A stretch of DNA of 64,000 nt, taken from CADEDV01 sp964412375. Its GTDB lineage: Bacteria > Bacteroidota > Bacteroidia > Chitinophagales > Chitinophagaceae. Within the stretch, counting starts at the first letter, position 1; the number at the start of each line of letters is the position of its first letter. The position numbers were made by a program, and so were the translations under genes. Where the stretch lies: contig CAYPOD010000009.1 of NCBI GenBank assembly GCA_964412375.1, positions 1 through 64,000 on the forward strand, given 5' to 3'. The notes below the pieces were generated by a model. The model worked only from the letters and a program-made list of their open reading frames with translations. It was not told the DNA's origin and did not search any database. Of this stretch, positions 8,918 to 17,675 are shown one piece after another.

Positions 8918-10354
8918 ATGAAAGCAAAAATTTTTACCTGCATCAGTTTGTTGTTTTTATTAGCTAAAGCTGGCATCACATCAGGCATCAGCACCAGCAA
9001 TCTTACCTGGTATTTTGAAGGAGGTCCTGCAAACAGGTCATCGTACGCAATTTTTACGTTGCAGTGGGACAACGCCTGGAACACGGCAAAGAATCATGAC
9101 GCCGCCTGGGTATTTCTGAAATTTTCAAGAACGGGTAGCTCTCCCCGGCATGCCTATCTCTTAAAGGATGGTGTCAAAGTGATCACAGATCACAGTAATA
9201 AAAACACAAAGTTCTCCGTAAAGATCAGCGAAGACCAAACAGGTTTTTTTATTCATCCTGCAGAACGGTTCAGGGGTAAAGTGCACCTGACCATAAGGGT
9301 GAACCTTGACATGCAAAGGATCGGGAATCCTGGCTCCTCCACTGGTCTTTCTTTATTGGCACATGGCATCGAGATGGTACACATTCCTTCCGGTTCTTAT
9401 TTTTTAGGCGAAGCTGATACTGCTACAGCCCGGCAATTTCAAAGTTTTTATCTCTCCGATGCAGAAGGAAAACATGCGGGACTGTTTGAAATGAAAAATG
9501 AGGACCAGGAAATTACTGTTGGCAAAGGAAGCCTGTATTACAATGCAACAGAACCGCAATACCAGGGAGACATGAAAGGAACGATCACAAAAGAATTTCC
9601 AAAGGGAGTAAAAGGATTTTATTGCATGAAGTATGAACTGACACAGGGGCAGTATGCGGAATTTCTGAGTTCATTGAGTCCGCAGCAAAATACAGTTCGT
9701 GTAAACACAGCCGGGAGTATGTATTACCTGCAAAGAGGCAGCATAAAACTTCATGGCTCGTCTTATGTGGCTGAATTTCCCAACAGACCTTGCAATTTTA
9801 TTAGTTGGGATGATGCCATGGCCTATGCAGATTGGGCAGCGCTGCGGCCAATGACCGAACTGGAATTTACCAAAGCAGCAAGGGGCACCGAAAGACCAAA
9901 ACCTAATTCATTTCCCTGGGGCAATAACAGCAAGGAAAAGATACAACGACTTGTAAACACTACAGGTGATCTTGTATGGAGCAACGGGCTCAATGAATCT
10001 GGTTTGAGTGATTTAAATCTTGATGAGTATGGAGCTTCTTATTATTGGGTGCTTGATCTTGCAGGCAGCCTTTGGGAAAGAGTGATAACGATCGGAGATG
10101 AAAAAGGAAGATCATTTACGGGTTTGCATGGAGATGGACAATTATCCGGGTATGGTTCAGCCAATGTTGCCAACTGGCCGATGGGTAATGATGAAACAGG
10201 TGGGTTTGGCTTCAGGGGCGGAGGATTCTATACACACGACAGAAGTTATCATGAGTTCAATCCCTATAGTCCGGTTTCTTATCGCAGGTTCGCAGCATGG
10301 AGCGGAGGTGCAAGAGTTGAAAGTTATGGATCGAGGTTTGTGAGAACAGAGTAA
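8918..10354 (+). CDS. Secreted formylglycine-generating-enzyme-like (SUMF1) domain protein
   Basis: 478-residue exported protein with a signal peptide (MKAKIFTCISLLFLLAKAG). The N-terminal 130 residues look like a beta-rich domain of unknown function (WYFEGGPANRSSYAIFTLQWDNAWN). The rest is an FGE-sulfatase/SUMF1 domain with its usual words: FYCMKYELTQGQYAEFL, PCNFISWDDAMAYADWAALRPMTELEFTKAARG, and the late GFRGGG. No sulfatase is nearby and the catalytic Cys pair of true formylglycine enzymes is not evident, so it is more likely a non-enzymatic or divergent member. The ATG lies just after an A-rich leader ending AAGTATAGTT. Confidence 0.82.
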   Translation: MKAKIFTCISLLFLLAKAGITSGISTSNLTWYFEGGPANRSSYAIFTLQWDNAWNTAKNHDAAWVFLKFSRTGSSPRHAYLLKDGVKVITDHSNKNTKFSVKISEDQTGFFIHPAERFRGKVHLTIRVNLDMQRIGNPGSSTGLSLLAHGIEMVHIPSGSYFLGEADTATARQFQSFYLSDAEGKHAGLFEMKNEDQEITVGKGSLYYNATEPQYQGDMKGTITKEFPKGVKGFYCMKYELTQGQYAEFLSSLSPQQNTVRVNTAGSMYYLQRGSIKLHGSSYVAEFPNRPCNFISWDDAMAYADWAALRPMTELEFTKAARGTERPKPNSFPWGNNSKEKIQRLVNTTGDLVWSNGLNESGLSDLNLDEYGASYYWVLDLAGSLWERVITIGDEKGRSFTGLHGDGQLSGYGSANVANWPMGNDETGGFGFRGGGFYTHDRSYHEFNPYSPVSYRRFAAWSGGARVESYGSRFVRTE

Positions 10355-10365
10355 GGATTTATACA

Positions 10366-10400
10366 AAAGAAAAAGCCTCAGCAAATTTGCCGGGGCTTTG
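10366..10400 (-). terminator. Rho-independent terminator of tRNA-Phe
   Basis: On the minus strand AAAGCCCC pairs with GAGGCTTT (one G-T wobble) around a GCAAATTTGC core, followed by a T-rich tail (TTCTTTT). It sits directly 3' of the tRNA and also closes the convergent SUMF1-like gene. Confidence 0.75.
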
Positions 10401-10473
10401 TGGTGTGGGGCGGGATCGAACCGCCGACACAAGGATTTTCAGTCCTTTGCTCTACCGACTGAGCTACCGCACC
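10401..10473 (-). tRNA. tRNA-Phe (anticodon GAA)
   Basis: Full cloverleaf on the minus strand: acceptor GGTGCGG with CCACACC (one C-A mismatch at pair 5-68), U8, D-stem GCTC/GAGC, anticodon stem AAGGA/TCCTT with loop CTGAAAA (anticodon GAA), variable loop GTGTC, T-stem GGCGG/CCGCC with loop TTCGATC and discriminator A. The CCA end is not encoded, so it must be added enzymatically. A canonical promoter lies upstream at 10568-10600 and a terminator follows. Confidence 0.95.
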
Positions 10474-10476
10474 TTT

Positions 10477-10503
10477 ACCAGCAGTTGCCTTAGCGAAGGC
10501 TGG
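10477..10503. repeat. Short GC-rich palindromic repeat in the tRNA-Phe leader
   Basis: GCCTT AGCG AAGGC (10487-10500) flanked by CCAG and CTGG-like ends. It resembles the dispersed palindromes found between genes in many Bacteroidota. It lies in the transcribed 5' leader of tRNA-Phe. Confidence 0.6.
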
Positions 10504-10567
10504 ATTCCTGAAACACATCAACTCCGATAAGTGGAAGCCTATCCTTTGTTTTTGTGCTTCGGGGCTG

Positions 10568-10600
10568 CAAATATAGAGGGAATTCACATTAAATCCACAA
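10568..10600 (-). promoter_or_regulatory. tRNA-Phe promoter (TTG, 22 bp, TATATTTG)
   Basis: Reading the minus strand, TATATTTG (10575-10568) is a perfect TAnnTTTG -7 box and TTG at 10600-10598 is a -33 element with a 22-bp spacer. It is just beyond the recQ stop codon and about 95 bases upstream of the mature tRNA. Confidence 0.75.
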
Positions 10601-10620
10601 TTCAGGCCCACAAAGTTTCT

Positions 10621-12915
10621 CTACATACCATATTCACTCAGGAACTTGATCCGCATGATTTTCAGCTGCTCCCAGTTGAAATTATGTGCTGCCAGCTCTT
10701 CCTGTGCCACCTGCAAAGAGGAGGTGTCGCATCCCTTAAAATATTCGATGATCTCTTCCTGTTCATATTCGTCCAGCATCTCATCTATGGCGTAGTCAAG
10801 ATTCAGCTTGGTACCGCTGGCCGCAATGGTTTCCATTTCTTCCAGCATTTCATCCATCCGCCAACCTTTATTTTTGGCGATCGTTTCCAGCGACACTTTT
10901 TTATCGGTGTTCTGAATGATATAAACCTTGCTGCCGCTTTTGTTCACCACACTCTTCATCACAAAATCATCGGGCTTTTCGATATTGTTTTCTTCCACAT
11001 ACCGGGCAATGAGTTCAACAAAGGGTTTTCCGTAACGCAATGCTTTTCCCTTGCTCACTCCCTGGCATTTTTCAAGTTCCGTCACCGTGGTGGGATACAT
11101 GGTAGCCATATCCTGCAATGATGTTTCCAGGAAAATCACAAAAGGCGGCAGGTTTTTCTTTTTAGCTTCTTTCTGCCGCAACTCTTTCAGCATTTCAAAA
11201 AGCCTGTCATCTGCCGCAGCGCCGATGGTTGATTCAGTTCCTTCTTCATCATCAGCATTGGCATCGTCATAAAGATGGTTGAGAATAACCTTGAATGATT
11301 TGGGTTTTTTCAGGAAAGCCTCGCCTTTCTTGGTAAACTTCAACACACCATACTCTTCAATATCCTTTGTCAGCATTCCTTCCAGTATCAGCTGGCGGAT
11401 CAGTGAATTCCAGAACAGGTTGTCTTTATCGTTGCCGCTGGCGAAAATATCCAGCCCGTCATGACGGAACATTTTTATCTGCGGGGTTAATCTTCCGGTC
11501 AGTATCTGAACAATGTATTCGGTAGCAAATCTTTCATCCAGCGTTTTGATGGCTTTCAAAGCAATAACCGCTTCATCTTTTGCCTCCACTTTATCTTTCG
11601 GGTGTTTGCAGTTGTCGCAATGACCACAATTTTCTTTTTCATATTCTTCTCCGAAATAACTCATCAGCACTTTGCGCCGGCACACACCACTTTCGGCAAA
11701 GGCAACCGTTTCGCTGATCAGTTGTGCACCCACTTCTCTTTCGCTAAGCGGTTTGTCCCGCATCAGGTGTTCCAGCTTGCTGACATCTTTATGTGAATAG
11801 TAAAGAATACACTTTCCCTCCAGCCCGTCACGGCCGGCACGACCGGTTTCCTGGTAATAATTCTCAATGGATTTCGGGATGTTATAGTGAATGACAAACC
11901 GGATATCGGGTTTGTCAATACCCATACCAAAGGCAATGGTAGCGCAGATCACCTGCACTTCTTCGCTGAGAAACTGGTCCTGTCTGTCTGCCCGCAGTTT
12001 GCTGTCGAGACCGGCATGATAGGCAACAGCTTTGATGCCGTTGGCCATTAATATGCCGGCGAGTTCTTCTGTTGTTTTGCGGTTCAGCGTGTAGATAATG
12101 CCGCTTCTTCCTTTCATTCCTTTAATGAAACGGACAATGCTTTCGTCGGTCTGGTTCTTCTTGATCTTTGGCAACACTTCATAATACAGGTTGGGCCGGT
12201 TGAAAGAAGAAATGAAAATATTGGGATCGTGCAGGTCCAGGTTTTTTACAATATCACTCTGCACTTTGGGTGTAGCAGTGGCGGTGAGTGCAATCACAGG
12301 TGCATCCGGGTTTATCTGTATCATCATTTCACGCAACCTTCTGTACTCGGGGCGGAAATCATGTCCCCACTCAGAGATACAGTGTGCTTCATCTACGGCA
12401 AAGAAAGAAATAGTGAGATCAGAGAAGAATTCAAGATTCTCCTGTTTGGTCAGTGTTTCCGGGGCAACATAAAGCATTTTGGTTTTGCCGGTGAGCAAGT
12501 CATCATGCACTTCTTTTATTTCCTTTTTATTGAGCGTTGAATTGAGAAAGTGGGCCACTTCATCATTGCTGCTGTAACCACGGACCAGGTCCACCTGGTT
12601 TTTCATCAGGGCAATAAGCGGCGAGACAATGATGGCCACTCCATCGCTGACCATGGCAGGCAGCTGGTAACAGAGGCTTTTTCCCCCGCCGGTTGGCATG
12701 ATGACAAATGTATCATGACCGGCCAGTAATGATTCAATCGCCTTTTCCTGTGTGCCTTTGAATTTATCAAAACCAAAATACTCCTGGAGTGCTTTATGCA
12801 GGTCAAACTTTTTTTTCGTCACACCTGCTTTTGCAGCAGGCTTTGTGGTTTCTTTAATCTTGGCTGTTTTAGCAGCGGTGGTTTTTCCGGCGGCTTTTTT
12901 AACTGTTGTTCCCAT
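10621..12915 (-). CDS. recQ: ATP-dependent DNA helicase RecQ
   Basis: 764-residue superfamily 2 3'-5' DNA helicase for recombination and fork repair. A Lys/Ala/Thr-rich low-complexity tail occupies residues 1 to about 35. The helicase core follows with Walker A (MPTGGGKS), DEAH (VDEAHCISEWGHDFRPEYRRL) and motif VI (QETGRAGRDG). The zinc site is CRRKVLMSYF...CGHCDNC, then comes the winged-helix RQC region, and an HRDC domain (LFEMLKELRQKEAKKKNLPP to about ELIARYVEEN). About 110 further C-terminal residues extend beyond HRDC, which makes it longer than the E. coli enzyme (609 residues), as is common in Bacteroidota. The gene is monocistronic. Confidence 0.95.
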   Translation of the reverse strand: MGTTVKKAAGKTTAAKTAKIKETTKPAAKAGVTKKKFDLHKALQEYFGFDKFKGTQEKAIESLLAGHDTFVIMPTGGGKSLCYQLPAMVSDGVAIIVSPLIALMKNQVDLVRGYSSNDEVAHFLNSTLNKKEIKEVHDDLLTGKTKMLYVAPETLTKQENLEFFSDLTISFFAVDEAHCISEWGHDFRPEYRRLREMMIQINPDAPVIALTATATPKVQSDIVKNLDLHDPNIFISSFNRPNLYYEVLPKIKKNQTDESIVRFIKGMKGRSGIIYTLNRKTTEELAGILMANGIKAVAYHAGLDSKLRADRQDQFLSEEVQVICATIAFGMGIDKPDIRFVIHYNIPKSIENYYQETGRAGRDGLEGKCILYYSHKDVSKLEHLMRDKPLSEREVGAQLISETVAFAESGVCRRKVLMSYFGEEYEKENCGHCDNCKHPKDKVEAKDEAVIALKAIKTLDERFATEYIVQILTGRLTPQIKMFRHDGLDIFASGNDKDNLFWNSLIRQLILEGMLTKDIEEYGVLKFTKKGEAFLKKPKSFKVILNHLYDDANADDEEGTESTIGAAADDRLFEMLKELRQKEAKKKNLPPFVIFLETSLQDMATMYPTTVTELEKCQGVSKGKALRYGKPFVELIARYVEENNIEKPDDFVMKSVVNKSGSKVYIIQNTDKKVSLETIAKNKGWRMDEMLEEMETIAASGTKLNLDYAIDEMLDEYEQEEIIEYFKGCDTSSLQVAQEELAAHNFNWEQLKIMRIKFLSEYGM

Positions 12916-13325
12916 TACTCAAAAATTTCCATCGCACTTTAATAAATGCAGATTTATTAAGATACTCATTTTTACCCGATCCCGGTGCTGTGGCCAGGCG
13001 AATTTTTACACAGGCGGTCTGGACGATCAGGTGAATAAGTGTTTTCTCTCTGTTCATCAGGGCTATCGGCATTGCGCCACTCACCGGCAGGAATTCCTGT
13101 CGCACGGCCCTTTTTTTCAGGAGCCCGCCTGAAGGCAGGCAGGGGCGGCGAATTTACAACGGATTAGTGATTTTTGACAGGTGAATTCGTTAAAAATGAA
13201 CTGCAACGTTTGCATAATGGTTACTTGCTTGTAAATCCTCTAATTTTACCGCCACATTGAAAAGGATTGCAGCAAGGATCGTATTTGAATAACTGAAAAT
13301 CAGTTCCGCCCCGGCGGAGAAAGGA
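12916..13325. other. 410-bp intergenic region between recQ and manC
   Basis: No coding sequence is convincing here. It should hold the divergent promoters of recQ and the mannose-1-phosphate guanylyltransferase. It also contains a GC-rich palindrome (13124-13147) and two short inverted repeats just before manC (AACTGAAAATCAGTT, and CCGCCCCGGCGG). A purine-rich AGAAAGGA immediately precedes the manC ATG. Confidence 0.6.
13124..13147. repeat. Short GC-rich palindromic repeat
   Basis: CCCGCCT GA AGGCAGGC, with further CAGGGG. It is a relative of the palindromes at 10487-10500 and 21977-21992. Confidence 0.55.
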
Positions 13326-14408
13326 ATGAACAAACATCACTACGTAGCAATAATGGCCGGGGGAATCGGCAGCCGTTTCTGGCCCATGAGCCGCAGCAAT
13401 TTCCCCAAACAGTTTTTGGATATTCTCAATATCGGCAAAACACTTATCCAGCAAACCTTTGAGCGTTACAGCAAGCTGGTGCCTAAGGAAAACATTTATA
13501 TCATCACCTCGCAGGAATATGTTTCTATTGTAAAAAAACAATTGCCCGATGTGAGTGAGGATAATATCCTGGCCGAACCTTCTAAAAAGAACACGGCTCC
13601 CTGCATCGCTTATATCAGTTTCAAGTTATTCAAAAAAGATCCAAAAGCGGTGATGATTGCCGCACCGTCAGATAATCTTATTCTTGAAACAGATGAATTT
13701 ATCCAGACGGCCACCAAGGCACTGGATTTTGTAGATTCTATCAATGCCCTTGTGACCATTGGTGTAAAACCCACTTATCCCAACACAGGTTATGGTTATA
13801 TCCAGCACGACGACCTGGTGCCGGTGCCGGGTATTTACAAGGTGAAAACGTTTACCGAAAAACCCAATAAAGAACTGGCAAAAACTTTTATTGCCAGCGG
13901 CGATTTTTTGTGGAATGCGGGCATCTTCACCTGGAAAGTGAAAAACATTATTGCGGCTTTTGAAAAACACCTGCCGGAGATGTATGAGGTGTTTGCTGCG
14001 GAGAAAAATAAATTCAACACGGCAGAAGAAGCGGCGGCCATTGAACAGATCTATCCGCAGTGCACCAATATCTCCATTGATTTTGGCATTATGGAAAAGG
14101 CGGAGAATGTTTATGTGATACCGGCCTCCTTCTCCTGGAGCGATCTTGGCACCTGGAACAGCGCCTGGGAGAATATGGAGAAGGATTATTTTGGCAATGC
14201 CGTGGCCGGCAAGAATGTGATGGTGGTGGATGCCAGCAACTGCATGGTGCATGTGCCCGATGGAAAGCTGGTGTTATTGCAGGGGCTGAATGAATATATC
14301 GTGGTGGACACCAAAGACGTACTGATGATCTGCAAAAAAGATAAAGAACAGGAGATCAAAGAGTATGTGGCAGAAGTGAAAAGGAACAAGGGAGACAAAT
14401 TTTTATAA
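13326..14408 (+). CDS. manC: Mannose-1-phosphate guanylyltransferase
   Basis: 360-residue nucleotidyltransferase that makes GDP-mannose from mannose 1-phosphate and GTP in the cytoplasm, for polysaccharide synthesis. The N-terminal signature AIMAGGIGSRFWPMSRSNFPKQF carries the GTP-binding loop; later conserved segments are FTEKPN, WNAGIFTW and FSWSDLGTW. There is no C-terminal isomerase domain, so it is the short, single-function form typical of Bacteroidota. A purine-rich AGAAAGGA precedes the ATG. A strong terminator follows immediately, so the gene appears monocistronic. Confidence 0.94.
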   Translation: MNKHHYVAIMAGGIGSRFWPMSRSNFPKQFLDILNIGKTLIQQTFERYSKLVPKENIYIITSQEYVSIVKKQLPDVSEDNILAEPSKKNTAPCIAYISFKLFKKDPKAVMIAAPSDNLILETDEFIQTATKALDFVDSINALVTIGVKPTYPNTGYGYIQHDDLVPVPGIYKVKTFTEKPNKELAKTFIASGDFLWNAGIFTWKVKNIIAAFEKHLPEMYEVFAAEKNKFNTAEEAAAIEQIYPQCTNISIDFGIMEKAENVYVIPASFSWSDLGTWNSAWENMEKDYFGNAVAGKNVMVVDASNCMVHVPDGKLVLLQGLNEYIVVDTKDVLMICKKDKEQEIKEYVAEVKRNKGDKFL

Positions 14409-14413
14409 AGAAA

Positions 14414-14440
14414 GCCCCGGTTCGCCGGGGTTGTTTATTT
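14414..14440 (+). terminator. Rho-independent terminator after manC
   Basis: CCCCGG TTCG CCGGGG hairpin with a UUCG-type tetraloop, followed by TTGTTTATTTTT. Confidence 0.85.
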
Positions 14441-14459
14441 TTAGGGAAATATCTTTTCT

Positions 14460-15182
14460 ATGCCACCTTATCCCTTTCACAACATTTTATTCCTCGATAT
14501 AGAAACGGTGCCGCAGCATCCCTCTTTTGACCTGGTGTCCAACGACTGGAAAGATCTCTGGGCTAAAAAAGCCGAAGCATTGTTGCGCACAAGAGAAGAA
14601 GAAACGACAGAAAGTATTTATCCCCGTGCCGGCATCTATGCTGAATTCGGAAAGATCATCTGCATCAGCTGCGGCTATATACAGGGTCATGGCGATAGCA
14701 AAAAAATGACCCTGAAATCCTTTGCCGGCGATAATGAAAAACTATTGTTACATGAATTTTCTGAAATGGTGAACCGCTGGGCAGCCAATGAACCCAAATT
14801 TCTTTGTGCCCACAATGGGAAAGAATTTGACTTTCCCTATTTATGCCGCAGGCTTATCATCAACCACCTGCCCATCCCGGCTGTATTGAACATGTCGGGC
14901 AAAAAACCCTGGGAAGTAAATCATCTTGACACAATGGAGCTGTGGAAGTTTGGTGATTTTAAGAGTTATACCACACTAAACCTGCTGGCTCATGCACTCG
15001 GTGTGCCCACGCCGAAAGATGATATTGATGGCAGCATGGTGTGGGAAGTGTACTGGAAAGAAAAAAACCTTGACCGCATTGTTACCTATTGCCAGAAAGA
15101 TGTGGTGACGGTGGCACAGATCTTTTTGCGGTTGCAGGGGGAGGCGCTGATCAAAAATGAGAACATTGAAATAAAAGCATAA
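14460..15182 (+). CDS. PolB-type 3'-5' exonuclease (DnaQ-like fold)
   Basis: 240-residue protein of the predicted 3'-5' exonuclease family related to the proofreading domain of family B DNA polymerases. Acidic motif I is FLDIETVP, motif II is in LCAHNGKEFDFPYLCRRL, and motif III is YCQKDVVTVAQI (Yx3D type), so the DEDDy catalytic set looks complete. Its substrate is unknown; a role in DNA repair or RNA processing is inference. Its stop codon overlaps the ATG of the RidA gene by one base (TAATG), indicating translational coupling with the next genes. Confidence 0.87.
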   Translation: MPPYPFHNILFLDIETVPQHPSFDLVSNDWKDLWAKKAEALLRTREEETTESIYPRAGIYAEFGKIICISCGYIQGHGDSKKMTLKSFAGDNEKLLLHEFSEMVNRWAANEPKFLCAHNGKEFDFPYLCRRLIINHLPIPAVLNMSGKKPWEVNHLDTMELWKFGDFKSYTTLNLLAHALGVPTPKDDIDGSMVWEVYWKEKNLDRIVTYCQKDVVTVAQIFLRLQGEALIKNENIEIKA

Positions 15183-15571
15183 TGGAACGAACCAATTACT
15201 CCTCCGGCGCTAAATGGGAAGATATTGTTGGCTATAGCCGTGCCGTCAAAGTGGGTAATATCATTGAAGTGACCGGCACCGTAGCCGTTGATGAAAACAG
15301 CAACCTGGTTGGCGGCAGCAGCGCCTATGAACAAACAAAGTTCATTATACAAAAGATCGAAACCGTTCTGAACAAAGCAGGCGGTTCACTAAAAGATGTG
15401 GTAAGAACAAGAATGTTTGTCACCGACATCAGCCGCTGGGAAGAATATGGCAGGGCCCACGGCGAGTTTTTCAACGACATCAAACCCTGCACCTCGATGA
15501 TCGAAGTGAAAGGGCTGATAGCCCCGGAATATTTAATAGAGATTGAAGCAACTGCCATCATGAGTGAATAA
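15182..15571 (+). CDS. RidA/YjgF-family protein lacking the canonical Arg
   Basis: 129-residue Rid-fold protein. RidA enzymes hydrolyse reactive enamines and imines released by PLP enzymes. The C-terminal signature here reads PCTSMIEVKGLIAP followed by LIEIEATAI. Aligned by eye with the RidA signature PARSTVEVARL, the catalytic Arg becomes Thr, so it is probably not a classical RidA imine deaminase and belongs to another Rid subgroup. It lies one base into the exonuclease stop and nine bases before a PLP aminotransferase, which fits a helper role for PLP chemistry, but this is inferred from position. Confidence 0.85.
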   Translation: MERTNYSSGAKWEDIVGYSRAVKVGNIIEVTGTVAVDENSNLVGGSSAYEQTKFIIQKIETVLNKAGGSLKDVVRTRMFVTDISRWEEYGRAHGEFFNDIKPCTSMIEVKGLIAPEYLIEIEATAIMSE

Positions 15572-15580
15572 CTTCGCCGC

Positions 15581-16732
15581 ATGAGCAGTCCTTCGGTTCA
15601 CTCCAAACTTCCCCATGTTGGCACCAGCATTTTCACCGTGATGAGTGGTTTGGCCACCCAACACAATGCCATCAATCTCGGCCAGGGTTTTCCTGATTTC
15701 CCGATGAGCAAAGAGCTGACAGCATTAGTGAATGAAGCGATGAAGAATGATCATAACCAGTATGCGCCCATGGCCGGGTGGCCACCGCTGCTGAATGCCA
15801 TTGCAGATAAGATCGGATACCTGTATCAAACAAAAATTGATCCGGCAGCGGAGATTACCATCACTCCCGGCGGCACCTATGCTATCTACACGGCCTTCAC
15901 CACCATCCTGCAGCCCGGCGATGAGGTCATTCTTTTTGAACCCGCCTTTGACAGCTATATTCCGAATATTGAAGTGAACGGGGCCAAAGCGGTTCCCGTT
16001 CACCTGGTTTATCCCGGTTATCATATTGACTGGGAGGCGGTGAAAAAAGTGATCACTCCAAAAACCAAAGCGATCATCATTAATACACCGCACAATCCCA
16101 CCGGCACGGTGGTCAGTGAAACGGATATAGAGGAATTGCGGAAGATCGTTGCCGGCACCAATATCTTTATCATCAGTGATGAAGTGTATGAACACCTCAT
16201 CTTTGACAAGGTGCCGCACCAGAGTATTCTTCGTTATCCCGATCTGCTGCAACGCAGTTTTGTTTGTTTCTCTTTTGGCAAAGTGTATAACTGCACGGGC
16301 TGGAAGCTGGGCTATTGTGTGGCACCGGCAGAATTGATGAAAGAGTACAGGAAAGTGCACCAGTTCAATTGTTTCAGTTGTTTTACGCCGACACAGGTGG
16401 CGCTGGCCACATTTTTACAGAACAAGGAAGCTTATTTGTCTTTGTCATCTTTCATGCAGGCCAAAAGAGATTTTTTTAAACAATTGATGCAGCAGACAAG
16501 GTTCACCCTGCAGGAGTCCCGTGGCAGCTATTTTATTTGCGGCAGCTATGAACGCATCAGCGATGAGGCCGACCTGGATCTTGCTATCCGGCTGACCAAA
16601 GAGGTTGGTGTGGCCACTATTCCGGTTTCCGCCTTTTACCGGAACGGAAAGGATGATAAAGTGCTGCGGTTTTGCTTTTCTAAAAAAGAAGAAACGCTGG
16701 AAGCCGCAGTTGAAAAGTTAGCAAAAGTCTGA
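15581..16732 (+). CDS. PLP-dependent methionine/aromatic aminotransferase (YbdL-like)
   Basis: 383-residue class I/II aminotransferase. The N-terminal words INLGQGFPDFPMSKEL, the PLP-phosphate region TPGGTYAIYTAF, NTPHNPTG, ISDEVYEHLIFD and the PLP-lysine segment SFGKVYNCTGWKLGY are all present, giving a complete active site. The pattern matches the kynurenine/methionine aminotransferase group (E. coli YbdL), which transaminates 4-methylthio-2-oxobutanoate in methionine salvage; substrate choice is inference. Its stop overlaps the start of the EamA transporter (TGATG). ATG at 15581 is the family start. Confidence 0.9.
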   Translation: MSSPSVHSKLPHVGTSIFTVMSGLATQHNAINLGQGFPDFPMSKELTALVNEAMKNDHNQYAPMAGWPPLLNAIADKIGYLYQTKIDPAAEITITPGGTYAIYTAFTTILQPGDEVILFEPAFDSYIPNIEVNGAKAVPVHLVYPGYHIDWEAVKKVITPKTKAIIINTPHNPTGTVVSETDIEELRKIVAGTNIFIISDEVYEHLIFDKVPHQSILRYPDLLQRSFVCFSFGKVYNCTGWKLGYCVAPAELMKEYRKVHQFNCFSCFTPTQVALATFLQNKEAYLSLSSFMQAKRDFFKQLMQQTRFTLQESRGSYFICGSYERISDEADLDLAIRLTKEVGVATIPVSAFYRNGKDDKVLRFCFSKKEETLEAAVEKLAKV

Positions 16733-17631
16733 TGTCAATAGATGCAAGGTATAAAGGGATTTTCTACATGCTGCTCGCTGCCCTTGGTTTTTCACTCATG
16801 GGCGGGGCTGCCAAGTTATTAAAAGGGAGTTTTGGTGCAGGGCAGTTGGTTTTCTGGAGAAATATGATCGGGTTGCTGGTGCTGGTAGCTGGTTTTATGC
16901 TGCGACCACCGATGAACAAAGGAGGTAAACTTCACTGGCTTGTTTTCCGCGGCATGATGGGAACCATCGCACTTTACACTCTTCTTTACAGCATTCTTCA
17001 TATCCCGCTGGGCACTGCGATGACCTATAATCTTACATCGGCATTGTTCATTGCTGTTTTCTCGTTTTTGTTATTCAGGGAATATCACGGAAAAAGAGTG
17101 CTGCTCGCCGTGTTGCTGGGCTTTGCCGGGATGTTGCTGATCTATAAACCCGCTATGCATTTTCCTTTACACTATCATTTGGTGGGACTGCTCTCCGGCA
17201 TCACCTCTGCGCTGGCTTATATCACCGTGAACCGGCTTGCCGGTTATTATGATGCAAGGATCATTGTGCTGGCTTTTATCGGCACAGGCGTTTTGGTTCC
17301 AACATTGCTTATGCTGACCGGGTATATTATTAATATCCCCACAGACGATGTTTTCTTTATCGCCTGGCGATGGCCGCAGGGGATTGAGTGGATCTATGTC
17401 TTATCATTGGGGTTGTTTGCGTTGTTCGGTCAATATTTTGTTACCAAAGCCTATGGCGCTGATAAGGCCGGCATCGTTTCTTCCATCGGTTATGCCAATA
17501 TCATTTTCTCCGTATTTATCGGTATGGCGCTGGGCGATGCCTTCCCCGACTGGATGTCGCTGTCAGGTATTTGCTGCATCATTTTGAGCGGTGTATTGAT
17601 CTCTCTTTTCAAACGCAAAACAAGAGCCTGA
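16732..17631 (+). CDS. DMT-family (EamA) transporter
   Basis: 299-residue inner-membrane protein with about ten hydrophobic segments arranged as two EamA repeats. Examples are FYMLLAALGFSLMGGAAKLL at the start of the first and YVLSLGLFALFGQYFVTKAY in the second. EamA proteins export amino acids and other small metabolites. The start overlaps the aminotransferase stop by one base, so the exporter may handle a product or substrate of that enzyme. Basic residues at the C-terminal end (FKRKTRA) are consistent with a cytoplasmic tail. Confidence 0.87.
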   Translation: MSIDARYKGIFYMLLAALGFSLMGGAAKLLKGSFGAGQLVFWRNMIGLLVLVAGFMLRPPMNKGGKLHWLVFRGMMGTIALYTLLYSILHIPLGTAMTYNLTSALFIAVFSFLLFREYHGKRVLLAVLLGFAGMLLIYKPAMHFPLHYHLVGLLSGITSALAYITVNRLAGYYDARIIVLAFIGTGVLVPTLLMLTGYIINIPTDDVFFIAWRWPQGIEWIYVLSLGLFALFGQYFVTKAYGADKAGIVSSIGYANIIFSVFIGMALGDAFPDWMSLSGICCIILSGVLISLFKRKTRA

Positions 17632-17675
17632 TTTCTGCTGCTTGTTTTTTACATTCGGTGTACAAACCTGCTTGT

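Noticed and set aside
10378..10611. Possible small protein on the minus strand across the tRNA region
   Set aside because: It overlaps tRNA-Phe and a palindromic repeat; its sequence (AFAKATAG-like) is a typical translation of intergenic repeats.
12899..13105. 68-codon ORF upstream of recQ
   Set aside because: It lies across the recQ start and gap, has no recognisable domain or leader, and is likely a chance frame.
15182..15571. Annotating the Rid protein as RidA with certainty
   Set aside because: By eye alignment the catalytic Arg is replaced by Thr.
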